This document shows, piece after piece, positions 25,725 to 37,401 of a stretch of 64,000 nt of DNA; positions within the stretch are counted from its first letter, which is position 1; every line of letters begins with the position of its first letter. The DNA comes from Combretum micranthum (lineage: Eukaryota > Streptophyta > Magnoliopsida > Myrtales > Combretaceae). Location of the stretch: the NCBI GenBank assembly GCA_024138025.1, contig JAMXBD010001092.1:424980-488979 (forward strand), in the 5' to 3' direction. The notes under the pieces are model-generated. The model had not been told where the DNA came from. It did no database searches and saw nothing but the letters and a program-made list of their open reading frames with translations. A program made the position numbers and the translations under genes.

Positions 25725-25960
25725 GCGATTCGTATGGGTAAAGCTCTAAAGGAGCGACCACCAGAGATAAGACGTTATTGCTAGAAGGTAGCAGTGTCGT
25801 GAGTCGTGAAGACAAGAATTCTCCTCAATCTTGTTGTCAATTCAACTCGTGTGGATGAAGCTCAAGCGGAGCAGCCACCAGAGTGAGGACATCGTTACTT
25901 GAGGACAGTTGTGTTGCGAGTTAGGGTTGAAGCAAGATTTTATGCTCAAACCCTATCGTT
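25725..25960 (+). repeat. Imperfect 118-bp tandem duplication inside the 1.3-kb element
   Basis: Two units (25725-25842 and 25843-25960) share the order TCGTRTGG, AAGCTC, GGAGC, CCACCAGAG, CGTTA, GAGG/AGG and AGTGTCGTGAG/TGTGTTGCGAG. They are well diverged. Confidence 0.65.
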
Positions 25961-26139
25961 GGGCAACTCAACAAGAGGCGATCTCGGATGATGGATGAAT
26001 GGGCGAGGGTGAGAGGAAGCCTGAAGTCCTGGTGAGATGATGTTGAGTGTGTTGACAACGTGTATGGAGAAGGGGTGAGAGCTTGAGAGTGGATAGTAGC
26101 TGCAGCAAATTTGCCTCATGACAAGGACGTCATTAATTT

Positions 26140-26152
26140 AAGTGGGGAAGAG
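26140..26152 (+). other. Polypurine tract of the 1.3-kb element
   Basis: AAGTGGGGAAGAG lies directly before the 3' LTR. Confidence 0.85.
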
Positions 26153-26544
26153 TGTCACGGTCCAAGAGTTAAGGTATTTATGGGGATGTTTAACTCAAGC
26201 ATATTGAGTTATGAGTGGCATCAACAAAAAAATTTTTCGTGGTGTGGGTCTCTGAAGGGGGGTCTAGCCTCCCGTGGACAAACTGGTTGGGAGTTGATGC
26301 CGCTCTCCTGATGAGACCAAGGCAGGCCGAAACCAGTTGACATAGTTGAACCTCCCAAACATGTGGAGCATCATGGCAAAGCTAGGAGGGTGCTCCTTAT
26401 GAGAATGTAGGGCTCAGAACAAACCTAAGAAATCAAGGAAGAGAAGGCTGGCTCGCCATCCAGATTAGCAACAAACAATGATAAAAGGGATGGTTGAGTA
26501 CCACACGAGAACTCTTTGAGGGGTGAAACTCCCGTTCCGTGACA
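26153..26544 (+). repeat. 3' LTR of the 1.3-kb element
   Basis: It starts TGTCACGGTCCAAGAG and ends TTCCGTGACA, followed by CTAGT. It differs from the 5' LTR at scattered positions and small indels. Confidence 0.93.
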
Positions 26545-26549
26545 CTAGT

Positions 26550-27256
26550 GATAGTAATCGTGCATATTACATTTCTTGATCATATTCTTTTTAAAATTTT
26601 CAACATTCTTAGGTCTTAATAATAATAATAATAATATAGTCAAATTGCGGCATTGTTATTTAGGATATCTTTTTTTTTTTTTTTTACAAGGCATCTTATT
26701 TAGTTACGGCAAAAAAAAAGTATCTTATCTAATTTATTATGATTTTAAGGTAGCATTTAGTTATAAGAACTAGATAAAATAAGGAGGATTGGATAACATG
26801 GTTTAAAAAGTATTTGACGATACAATTTTTTTATATCATTTTTAGTATGCACGATATTAGATTACACTAGATAAATTTTTTATTAAGAAATTGAACTTTT
26901 GTCCTTATCCAATGTTTTTGAGCCATTAAATATAAATGATAAAAATTCAAAGTTATGTATAATCTTATGGAAAAAATTTTGTTTAATCCCAACTACATTT
27001 TATGAATCAAATATGATATAATATTTTTTACCTAATTCAGTATCATAAAAAATTATACAATCAAAAACTACCTAAAGGCTAGTGGTGGAGTAGAGTAAGA
27101 AAGTAGTGCAATAAATACACTTTCCTAATACTAAAATTACTACCCCCACAGTAATTAGAATATGATGCACGTGACGGTACTGGCTTGGGCTGCGGTTTAT
27201 GCTAGAGGTCCTCGAGTTTGAAGGTAATATTTAAAAGAAAAAAAAAGTGGCTTGAA
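26550..27256. other. Intergenic spacer, nothing recognised
   Basis: AT-rich sequence between the 1.3-kb LTR element and the hAT element, with an (AAT)n run and T runs. No gene is supported. Confidence 0.5.
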
Positions 27257-27264
27257 GGTAAGTC

Positions 27265-28106
27265 TAGTCATCGTCACGGTCCGGTTTGGGTCTGGAACCG
27301 GACCCGAACCGCCGGTTCCCGGTTCCAAAAGTGGTGGAACCGGAACCGGACCCGTGGGAGCCGGTCCGGTTTTCGGTTCTTAAGATCCGCCGTTCTCAAG
27401 GTTCGGTTCCGGTTCTAGAGGAACCGGAACCATGAAAAAAAATAAAAAATCAATTAAATAATTTACTTAATTTAACTAAGAAAAAATATAAAATAAATTT
27501 TTAACTTGAAATAACATTAGCCTAACAATAATTATTCATGGTATTAGTTAAAAGAAATTTTATAACTATGTATTTACTTATATACAATCACTTGCACTTT
27601 TTTAGTTGTTATATTAGCAATGTGACACTATAAAATATTCAAAGATATAAATAATTCTCAATAACAAAAAATGAATCACACATTGTTAAGAAAGAAAGTA
27701 TAGTTTGATTAGAAGTCTACATAAATTTAACAATATGATTTCAAATGTAATTATTACTTACGTTGTTAATAATAACACATTAAATATTGTGAATAGGAAA
27801 TAAATTTTTTATTATTTATGCAAAAAGTTTTAAATATTTATTTTATAATTATAATTTTTTTCTTTTTTTCTTACTTTTTTTTTATAATTTCTATGGTGTA
27901 GAACCGCCGGTTCTGCCGGTTCTTGAATCGACGGTTCCAAAACCGCCGAGTCATAGGTTTTTAGGGATGGAACCGTAAGGACCCGTCAGAACCGACGGGT
28001 CCTTTACGGTTCAGACCCGCCATTGCCGGGCCGGTTCCCGGTTCAGGAACCGCCGGTGACGGGTCAGGTCGGTTCCCGGTTCAGAACCGACCCATGATGA
28101 TGTCTA
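27265..28106. mobile_element. Non-autonomous hAT transposon, 842 bp
   Basis: The ends are imperfect inverted repeats (TAGTCATCGTCACGG on the left, reverse complement TAGACATCATCATGG on the right). They are flanked by a perfect 8-bp direct repeat GGTAAGTC (27257-27264 and 28107-28114), the hAT hallmark. Both ends carry dense GC-rich subterminal repeats of CCGGTTC/GAACCGG type, while the ~450-bp centre is very AT-rich. There is no transposase. The 66-codon frame at the left end reads the subterminal repeats and is not a gene. Confidence 0.92.
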
Positions 28107-28114
28107 GGTAAGTC

Positions 28115-29849
28115 CAAAGCTCGAATTTCAAAGGAATGGGAGGGTCGACCCATGGTTGTTTAAATTAAACTAATCGATCTATTTATATATATGTGTGTGT
28201 TGCAATTATAAATTAATGACAGTTAATTGTTCCGATTAACAATTTATAACCGCAATTTTACTTTTAAAAAGCACCCACTGGTGATACATTAAAGTCACAT
28301 TTAAAATCTTGCAATACAAAGACAATAGGAAGAATATTTTTATTATTAGGGAAAAGTGTGATTTTAGTCCTTAACTTTTATTTTTCTATTTGATCCTAAT
28401 TCTATTTGACTTTCATAACTTTTGTAAAAGTTTACAAATGAAAAACTTTCTTAATGCTATTAGTTTCTTTTATGTTAATTTTTTATACTTGACACATTTT
28501 CATTTACCGGAAATTATTAATTCAAATTTATAAAATAATTAAATTAAGATAGATTCAAAGAAATAATTAAAAATAAATAAAAATTCAGAAAATTAATTTT
28601 AAACTCCAAAAACTAAAATGAAAAAAAAAAAAAAAAATTTTGTGAAAATAGAAAACTTTTCCAGCCATTTCTACAATATTATGCATGCAAAAGAAGGACG
28701 ACTACACATTTATGTATTTGATACACAATAATAAAAAGAAGTAAGTAACAATGCATGGCTTTAAAGAATCCGTCTTTCAGTTTTGACTCAAAAGTATGAA
28801 ATATTTTTAAGTAAAAAATTTTAAACTTTATATATAATTAAATAAAAAACATATAATAAATTAAATTTCATACTAAGAAAAAAAATTTAATCTCAAGCAT
28901 CATCTAACTTTTGCCTCATTTCTTTATGAGTTTTTAAAAGATATGTATTTATTTACATACAACTATTTTTGGAATAAAACACATGCCTATCAAATTTAGA
29001 AAAAAAAATACTATTCAAATAAAATTACTAAAATACCAATGATGTATGACATCTTAAAATTATGACACATTATTTTTTAACAGTATCACATATCAGAAGT
29101 GCAATATAAAATGGACATAGCATGTACATCTAATACACATAAGTATCACATATAATACACATAAGTATCACATGTTGATAGTACGATATCCATGTTAATA
29201 TTTACACTAGTATCGTATTTGCAACATGCGACACCCTAACATTTTATATGCCACATCTTTAAGATATGATATTACAATGATGTTTATGTAATTAATTTTG
29301 ATTAATGGTATTTTTGTTTTTGTAAACTAGAAATTTTCTCATAGTTTCAACTTAAGATGTAGCACGGGCAAAAATCTAATTCAATATTGTCTTTTAGAAA
29401 TAAATCTATGGAACCAAAGCAAATATTATTTAAAAGTATATTTATTTGAACTTTCTTTTTCTAATATTGACAAAAAGCATCAAATCATTAGGCACCGGCA
29501 ATGCTGCTAAGTGCTAAGGACACCAAACCATTAATTGTTGTATAACTGTAGAGATAGAATTCGGAAAGCACTTTCCTGCATTGGTATTGATCAGAACAAA
29601 CACAATGGTCAATATCAATTAATGTTTGTCCGTCTAATAACTCTAGCGCTACCTACAAGCTAGGTTTATGATATCCAATTAAATTGAGTAGGAAGCTCTT
29701 CCAAAATAAACAATTGATAAAAACTGTGATTATTACTCATAGGTTTTAATGATATAGCTGGTGGTGGGAGCCAAGATAAAGTCCAGTGACGAATGGTCGT
29801 GCTTAAACGCATACAAAAATATTGGCAAAGAATTTAAGTATCAAAATAT
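28115..29849. other. Intergenic DNA, no gene supported
   Basis: AT-rich sequence with a 22-bp tandem pair at about 29131-29175 (TAATACACATAAGTATCACA twice). Nothing else is recognised. Confidence 0.5.
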
Positions 29850-30345
29850 CAAAGCAAGACTTATGTACTTATAAAAAATTAAAACTTAAATCATTTGTTT
29901 CTTTTCCTATCAAAACACCGATTATATTTTTTTTTTAAAAATCAAAACTCAAATGATTTATTTGTAAAAGTACTAACACATAAGTAATGTTTTTATAATT
30001 TTTCCTTTATACATTTATATGTGTTTTATTTTTCACAAATTTATAACCTGTATTTTGTACTTTAGCAAAAAAAAAATTATGTAAGTTTTGTTTTTTGTCA
30101 AATAGATAATCTATGTTTTCATATATCTCTTATCTATTATTAATACAAAAACACAGGTCATGTATTTTTTAGAAAACAAAACCCGAGTCACTCTTTTGTA
30201 GAAATACAAAACACTAGTTATTATATTTGTCAAAAATAAAACTTAAGTCATTTGTTTGCGAAAATGTCAAAACACAAGTGATGTATTTGTCAAAAATCAA
30301 AATTCAAGTCATTTATTTGTAAAAATATTAAAATACGGGTCTTTT
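29850..30345. repeat. 61-bp minisatellite built from ~30-bp half-units
   Basis: Unit starts of AAAACAC type lie at 30147, 30208, 30269 and 30330, an exact 61-base spacing. Earlier, more diverged units start near 29851, 29912 and 29973. Each unit has two related halves (AAAACACAAGTGATGTATTT and AAAATTCAAGTCATTTATTT), so it is a dimer of a ~30-bp monomer. The stretch 30000-30146 is more degraded. Confidence 0.8.
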
Positions 30346-32550
30346 TTATTTTGTAATTAATCAAAGTATAAATGAAAAATAATGAAAATGATCTTGATTT
30401 TAAAAAAGGGAATGGTTGCATTGCTTGCTTGTTTTCTTTTAGCATTTTCCTTAAGAGTTAAACATCATTTCCGCTAACCTACAAGTGTTATTGTCTTTAA
30501 TCACACCACCTATCACTAATTTGACATTTGGTTCTTAAGAGGAACACCTATCACCGAGTAGGTTTACTCACTAGCATATGGATTATTCTATTTTTTAGTT
30601 AGGATGAATAGCTATTACTAAAAAATAGTTATTATAATGGTTGATTCTTAGCAGTGTTACACGTTTCCGAAGAAAAAAATATCAAATACACTTGTATAAG
30701 TTGATAAAATTTATGAACAAAAGAGTAATTGCCTTATTATTTTTAATTATAACATGATGTTATCGTAAGAAATGTTGAAAATTCCATCATAATGGAAAAT
30801 AAAAAGGTATATCTACTCAAGGATGGTTTGAAGTATACAAACTATACAGGTATTCCTAATGAATAATTACTCCCGTCCACCAAATGCCATATAGGAGATT
30901 TTCGTAAATGTCTCTATTTCGTATTTCCTTCGAGCGAACAGCGGCATTGGTTGCATTATTTTCTATTTTTAGCTTACCATGAAACAATGGTTACAAAGAG
31001 ACTAAGCAAAAACAAACTGACACAGCCATGAGGTGAGAAAGATCTAAGAAGATCTTGTTGCATAGGCTATACGGCAGAGCATATCAGCAATGAAAAAGCA
31101 CAAATTAAACTCTATCCTACACTCCAACCCATCTGGCCATACTCTACTATTTTTGTAAGGTCTAGCTCCAAGGTCCACTGTCTAGCTAGGTTATGTGTTC
31201 TGACCTAGTCTTTTTCCTGCCACCGCATATAGAAAGAGACTCTAATCTTAGTTGAATTATTAAAGTTTTGTAAAGGAGTTAAATATTTACCATATTATTC
31301 ATTTAGTCTTAGGCACAGGGTTTAATGGGTTTGGATTATATATTAGGATATTTGCAGATGATTTAGCTTAAAAGACTCAAAATAAAAAATTATCAGAACG
31401 ATTCTATTCACATCCGATTTCTTTCATTTAGACTCACTTAGAATTATTAAGAAATGAGATTACTCATTTCATTCATTGGTTGTTGAGATTGTTTTTTTTT
31501 TTTTTTTTTTATCATAAATCATCGAGATTGTTTGACGATCATTATTCACTCTAAGTACTTATAAATATTTAATTGTTTTTGAAAATATTCAAAAGACAAC
31601 ATTTTACAAAGTCAACTCTCAAAGGTTAAATAAGCAATTTAGAGGAATATCATTAACCAATTTAGAGAAATATGCAACACTCTCAAGTTGTCTTATACAT
31701 CATTTATTCGTTCAAAATACAAAGACTATGCTCCTCTTCATCATCATTCTTTCGAAATCATTCTATCAAGTATCATTACTTAATATTATACTAGAATCAT
31801 GTGTGATATATGGAATTTGCATCATACACGGATGACTACAGCGACTGAAAACCCACGTCCACAAGTTTCATTTGTGTTACTACAATGTAGAATCAACCTT
31901 GGAAGATTCTCTCACTGGTTAGATTGGATTCTCAAAACATGGTCCAATGCGATTTTGGAGAATTAATACCATATGAGAGTTGATAGGTACAATGATTGAT
32001 GCTTCGATGTTGACTAGAGTAACACCATGCCCCGCTCATTGCAGTTTGGAAGAGCCCGTACTAGATTAAAGTCTTGTATCTGTGACTGTCTGTCTGTCTC
32101 CGTACGTGTATTATAAATGCAAAGAAAAGGTTAATTAATGTTCTGGGTAGGTATGAAATAAATAAAAAAAGGAGTAGATATATCATAATTTTATTAATTT
32201 ATACAATTAATTATCTAAATTATATATATAATTTTTAGTGAATTATAACATTTGAATGTAGTAGTTAATTATAAAAATAAGTAAAAATTTAGCTAGCAAA
32301 TAATTTAGCAAGTTCAGGTACTTAATTACAAAAAGAGTGAAGTTTAGATAACTAATAGCTTGGCAAAGTTTGGGCACTCGATTTGGTAAAGTTTAGGTAC
32401 TTAATTACGAAATGGGCAAAATTTAGATATTAAATCGGTACTTTTAAACTTTAAATAGTTGATTGTACAAATTGATAAAAATTCATGTATCAAATATGAT
32501 ATTCACCCTAAAGAAAGAATGAGAGAAAGAAGAAAGAAAGAAAAATTCTT
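30346..32550. other. Intergenic DNA, no gene supported
   Basis: AT-rich sequence. A T run at about 31493-31510 is bordered by GAGATTGTTT on both sides, a possible duplication around a short retroposon tail. Near 32300-32460, phrases like AGGTACTTAATTAC recur loosely; a similar theme is seen at 63440-63665. Confidence 0.45.
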
Positions 32551-32559
32551 TATCCTATT

Positions 32560-34860
32560 TGAAATGACCCAAATTTTCACTAGGTTAATTAAGAAAGTGT
32601 GAATTAAATGATATAAAAATTTGAACCAAATTAGAACCTAAACTAGAAATTTGAGCTAGATAATTTAACTAAGTAGAGTAAGTAAATTATATAGTATGGT
32701 TAGGTGAATTAGCAAATTCAAGTCAATAATTAATTTTAAATGAAAATAAAAATTAAGCCACATTAATATCCTATTTCATCATACCAAATAAATTAAACCA
32801 AACAAAAATGCCAATTTTAGTCATCCACCTTAATTACAATTTCCCATTTTTCTAATTTCGATAATTTTCTATGAATTCAATACCTATATTTCTCAACATC
32901 CTAAATTTTAATCAAATGCATATCCAATCACCTAATTGGATAAATTTATTTCATTTTCTTCAAATTTACTAAATTTAAATTCCTAAATAAATCTTCATAT
33001 TTCCTAAACCTATTTAACCTCTAGTTACATCTTAAGACCGTAATCAAAATTACTAACCTAATCCACTAATCGTCTTAGCTTTAAACTCACCTAAGAATCT
33101 TTTACAACCAACACATCACTATTCTTATCCTTCTAATTTTTCAGCAAAATTTTTCATTGTATTTATCCATTTTAACCCCCCTAAAAAACTCTAAAATGTT
33201 CCATAAATGAGCCACCTATTGTATCTCATCTATCTTACTTTTCTTTTGCAAAAACCCTAAAAGATGGCCTAGGTAGACATATACTTTAGGCTCCAAAACT
33301 AGCAGAAAATCAACTTTACTTTTTCTCTCAAAACAAACCTTAAAACACTATAAATTCATTTTTCTTATAAAAAGCCTAATAGGTACTCGATCTTTTATGT
33401 TTTATTATCTTTTAAACCACCTAACACCACCCTACCCACGAACAAACACTCCCCCCCCCCCCCGCCGCGCAAAAAAAAAATAAAATAAAATAATAATAAT
33501 AACAAATAAATAATCTTTATTTTTCTTTTTGAAATTAGATACTATCAAGAGGGATTTTGATTTAGATGCAAAAAGAGCTTCATCAAATTCCCAAAAGTAA
33601 GGTATTGAATGGTTTAATCTTGCATTGCTACTGTAAGTAAGTATTTTGATTAATTTATGTAATACTGAAACGTATTATCAAATAATAGGATATAATAGAA
33701 AAATATAGAAAATAAAAATATGTGATTTAGGTAAAACATTATGTATGGTTTATCTTAAGTGAAATATGTTGATTTTACCATTGTTCATGTGTGATTTAAT
33801 GAGTGTGTGATATAAATGTGTTAAATATAGAAGGGTGTGATATATATTTGGTTTGAACATGTTTATATGATTTTTCTCATTATTTTTCATGATAAAATTG
33901 AATAATTATGAATATAATAATGCTGAACAAAAAATAATCAAATAAAAATGCATGCTTCATGATATTTGTTAAGGTATTAAATGAATTTATTTTTTTGGTA
34001 AAATTCATGAAAATGATAATTTAGTATTTTAGAATGTAAATTGAAAATTTTGACAATTTTTCAACTTAGTTTACTATTTTTAAATGCCTAATAGGAATAT
34101 TTTTTAAGAAAAATGAATAAAGTATCAAACTAATTTATTTTGGCAGGAAATTTTTATGCATGATAGCATGATATGTCTAGTAATAAACTGCAAGTTTTTG
34201 TAATTTTTAAAAGTCATTTACTATATTAAAAATATTATACTTATAACCTTGCACGATTGACAAAAACATTCAGACATAAGTTTCATTAGAGACCGACTAA
34301 TTTATAATTTGATGGTTAAACTGATTATAAAGATTATAAGTATTTTAGTAATTGAATCACGATTAACTATAAAACTAAATCATTTGATTTAGTAAAAAAA
34401 TTAATAGAATACCAGAATTTTTAAAATAATGATGTTGTGGACAGCTTCTAGACATCCCTTTATAAAAGATTTTGTGGCATGTGTGGTTGAGTGCGAATAA
34501 AAATTTCATAATATTTCCTGAAAACGAATTGACCTAGCCTTATATGGTGAGAAATAAGGGATGAGATTCATAGTACAATAATATCTTTGAGGATGTATTA
34601 TATCTACCGATAAAAAATAAAAGATGATGGAAAAGTTTTTGTAAGGTTTTGTAATCTATATCTTCCATCTTTATATGAACATATAAGCTGGTACCATATA
34701 TTTAATGGTGAAAAGACATAAGCCAAAATATGATAGAGAGACTTTCTTCTCGCTCGAGATCTCTTTTTACAGGAATGGCTCAACTTTCTTGTATATTTTC
34801 TTTTGGTTTGCTCGTGTTTTAAATTGGAACCCCTAGACATGGGGTATGGTTTATCAACAA
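32560..34860 (+). mobile_element. Possible long LTR remnant
   Basis: TGAAATGACCCAAATTTTCAC at 32560 resembles the 5' end of some plant gypsy LTRs. An AGTAAGGTATTGAATGG block near 33597 fits the interior of such LTRs. No target duplication or certain 3' end was found; the end may be near TTTATCAACA at about 34857. No coding part is present. Confidence 0.3.
33451..33463. repeat. Poly(C) tract followed by GCCGCGC and poly(A)
   Basis: Thirteen C, then GCCGCGC, then an A-rich run with AAAAT units to about 33500. This is an abrupt composition change inside AT-rich DNA. Confidence 0.85.
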
Positions 34861-37400
34861 ACGGTAAGTCGTATTAGTAGTAATGCCATATAAAAGTGCA
34901 CGTATTGTATAATAATCAATAAAATTACAACTTATAAAATATGAATAATATATGTCTAAATATCATAGGTATTTATCTATCCTCAAACTTTCACCAGCAT
35001 ACTGGTATCAATACACACACATATATATGACATCTTAATAAATATCTTTAAGATTCTGTTTAGTTCACTAGCATGCCAACGATATGTCATCGTTTTGGTT
35101 CAAACAATTATCAAAAGACAAATATAGTTGAAAAACAAATATTTTTGTTCATATAAACAAATAGACCAAATACATTGGAGATATAGATGAAAATCATATA
35201 CAAATATAAATACAAATACAAATACAAATGAAAATCATATAATCGAAACGTTAATTCCATCAGCTAAAGTTTATCTAGTTTTTGGGAGCTTGTATGGTCC
35301 CGTCAATGAAACCATCCCATCATTAATCAACCATTAAGATAAATATAACTATTTTAGTGATTCAATCACGGTTGAGTATAGTGTGACCGTTTAATGATGA
35401 TGGGAACAGTCCAATTAAAATTAATGACGAGACCATAGAATTTTCTAAAGTTTTATACCAATGTGACATTTAATGACACATAAAATCAATATCATAATTT
35501 TAAAGGTTAATTACATAAACTTAAGCTGTGTTTTGACCAATTTGCAAACACACAACCTTTGTTTTTTTTTTTTTCTTACATATAAGTGATCCGAGTTTCA
35601 TATAAAAGTATCATTACAATTAATTATTATTATAAGAATATGTGTTAGAGCCTTATTGGTATAAAAATTAATTTAAGAAAAATATTATTAAATAATAGTA
35701 AATAAATAAAATGTTAAAATAATTTTTAAAAATGAGAAAATTGAAAAAAAAATAAAATTAGTATTTATAATCAATAAAATATTGATATTTATCATTCTAA
35801 AATTATTAAATAATATTATCTTTTTTATATAAAACTTGGGTTATCTATTTATTAAAAAAAATATAAATCATGTATTTATAAATTGATCAATGTACATATC
35901 ATATTTTTATAGTTAATCTTAATTTTTAATTTGCCACTTATATTTGAAACATGAACGCCAAGCAAGGATAAAAAAGATCATGTCTATCTTTGGTGGTTCA
36001 TCGCAATAACTAAATCCTCCAGCTGTCGGTAACTCGTCAAGCAAGGTTGCTTGTTTAGATGGTAATTTTTCCCATCCATCTAATGGAAATTTTGCCCAGC
36101 TAATACAAACATTTACATTGTCCACAAGTTCTAAATCTTTTTTTGGAAAATTTCTTGTGACTCACAATTGAGATTAAGATTTGAGCTCTTCTATACGATG
36201 TCATCAAACTGTCTTATGTCGAAATTATTTCTTATTTAACATTCTTATTGAAAGTGATTACATTACTAAGGCATAACTAAAATTAATTATCACAATACAG
36301 TTTTAAAATTGCATGTATAATATGGGATATATAAATAATGAACTTCAGCTTGATATCTTGTGTTTAACATGCAATAACACTTATGTATCACGTTTGAAAC
36401 GAACGATGTATGTGGAAATACTTGACCTAAATTGAGAACACAAAAAACAATATACGTATCACTTGCATAAAACAGAATATAAGTACAATACTAAAATATG
36501 GTATTGCAATTTATTCATACGAATCATTGTAGAAATCTCAATATCCTATCTTATAAACACAATTTTACAATGAATTTTGACAATTTTTACTATATGATCT
36601 TTATTTCGGTAATTTTTTTTTATACATGTTGTAAGATTGTATAGTTTAGATTTTCTATTTTATAGGAGCATGTAGCTTTTTAGCAATACCTTTTGACTTT
36701 CTTCTAGCATGAGATCCCATTTTACAAAAGAAATATAAAGTTCAACATATGAATTTTGCATAAAAATTTAATTTGGTACCAAATTTAACGTAGTAAATTT
36801 AATATCTAATTAAACTTTTCGTAGTTATTTTTATTATCTTACTAGTGTCGTTTGTTCTAAGACAGCTTCTCAGTACTATATGGTATTAGAAAAGGTTGTC
36901 AAATTTCAATGATAAACTGCTTTTTCAATGTCAATATATAAAGTAATTGATAATAAAAATAGTTACAAACAATTGTAATTGAGTATTAAACTAATCATTG
37001 TGAAGCTCAGGTAATAAATTAATTTTTCATGTGAAGTTTAAATATCAAATTTAATATTTATCCCATTTAGGGTGAACACTTGTAAATGGAGCTAATGTTT
37101 AAAGACAATCACTAAAAGATTTTGCATGGGAAAGCTCTTCTTGAGAGAAGAGATAAATATAAATTTTAACGCTGAATCTATATACGAAACTTTTTCATAT
37201 TTTGCACTAGTAACTCTACATTTAGTAACATTTTCTTAATTTTAATCATACAAAAATTTTATTTTGAAATTGGACTAATTATCAACTATTAAGTTAGATC
37301 TAATTTTATTATACTAATGAATGTCCTAAATACTGATGTGTTATAAAAATATATATAGCTTTAGAATTTATTATTAAAATTTTAAAAAAATGTATAAAAA
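34861..37400. other. Intergenic DNA with a MITE fragment
   Basis: 35085-35215, read on the minus strand (GTATTTGGTCTATTTGTTTA, then ACAAAAATATTTG, then TTTTGATAATTGTTTGAA), matches the arm of the fold-back MITE at 61722-61840. Apart from this and the possible LINE trace listed next, I recognise nothing. Confidence 0.45.
35960..36115 (-). pseudogene. Possible LINE RNase H fragment
   Basis: The minus-strand frame contains ISWAKFPLDGWEKL followed by TAGGFSYCDE. It loosely recalls the GWxKLNxDG...AGxGGxxRDE blocks at the start of the RNase H domain in plant LINEs. The catalytic Asp context is not clearly kept and no reverse transcriptase part is seen nearby. Weak resemblance only. Confidence 0.22.
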
Positions 37401-37401
37401 G

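Larger units (their letters stand above)
25242..26544 (+). mobile_element. Non-autonomous LTR retrotransposon, 1,303 bp
   Basis: A complete miniature element. It has two LTRs of 394 and 392 bp with TGTCAC...TGACA ends, a perfect 5-bp target duplication CTAGT (25237-25241 and 26545-26549), a Met-type primer site after the 5' LTR and a polypurine tract before the 3' LTR. The 517-bp internal region has no gag or pol motifs and includes an imperfect 118-bp tandem duplication. The open frames over the LTRs recur in both LTRs and are not genes. Such elements move using the proteins of an autonomous relative. The LTRs are longer than in typical TRIMs. The superfamily is not determined. Confidence 0.93.
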
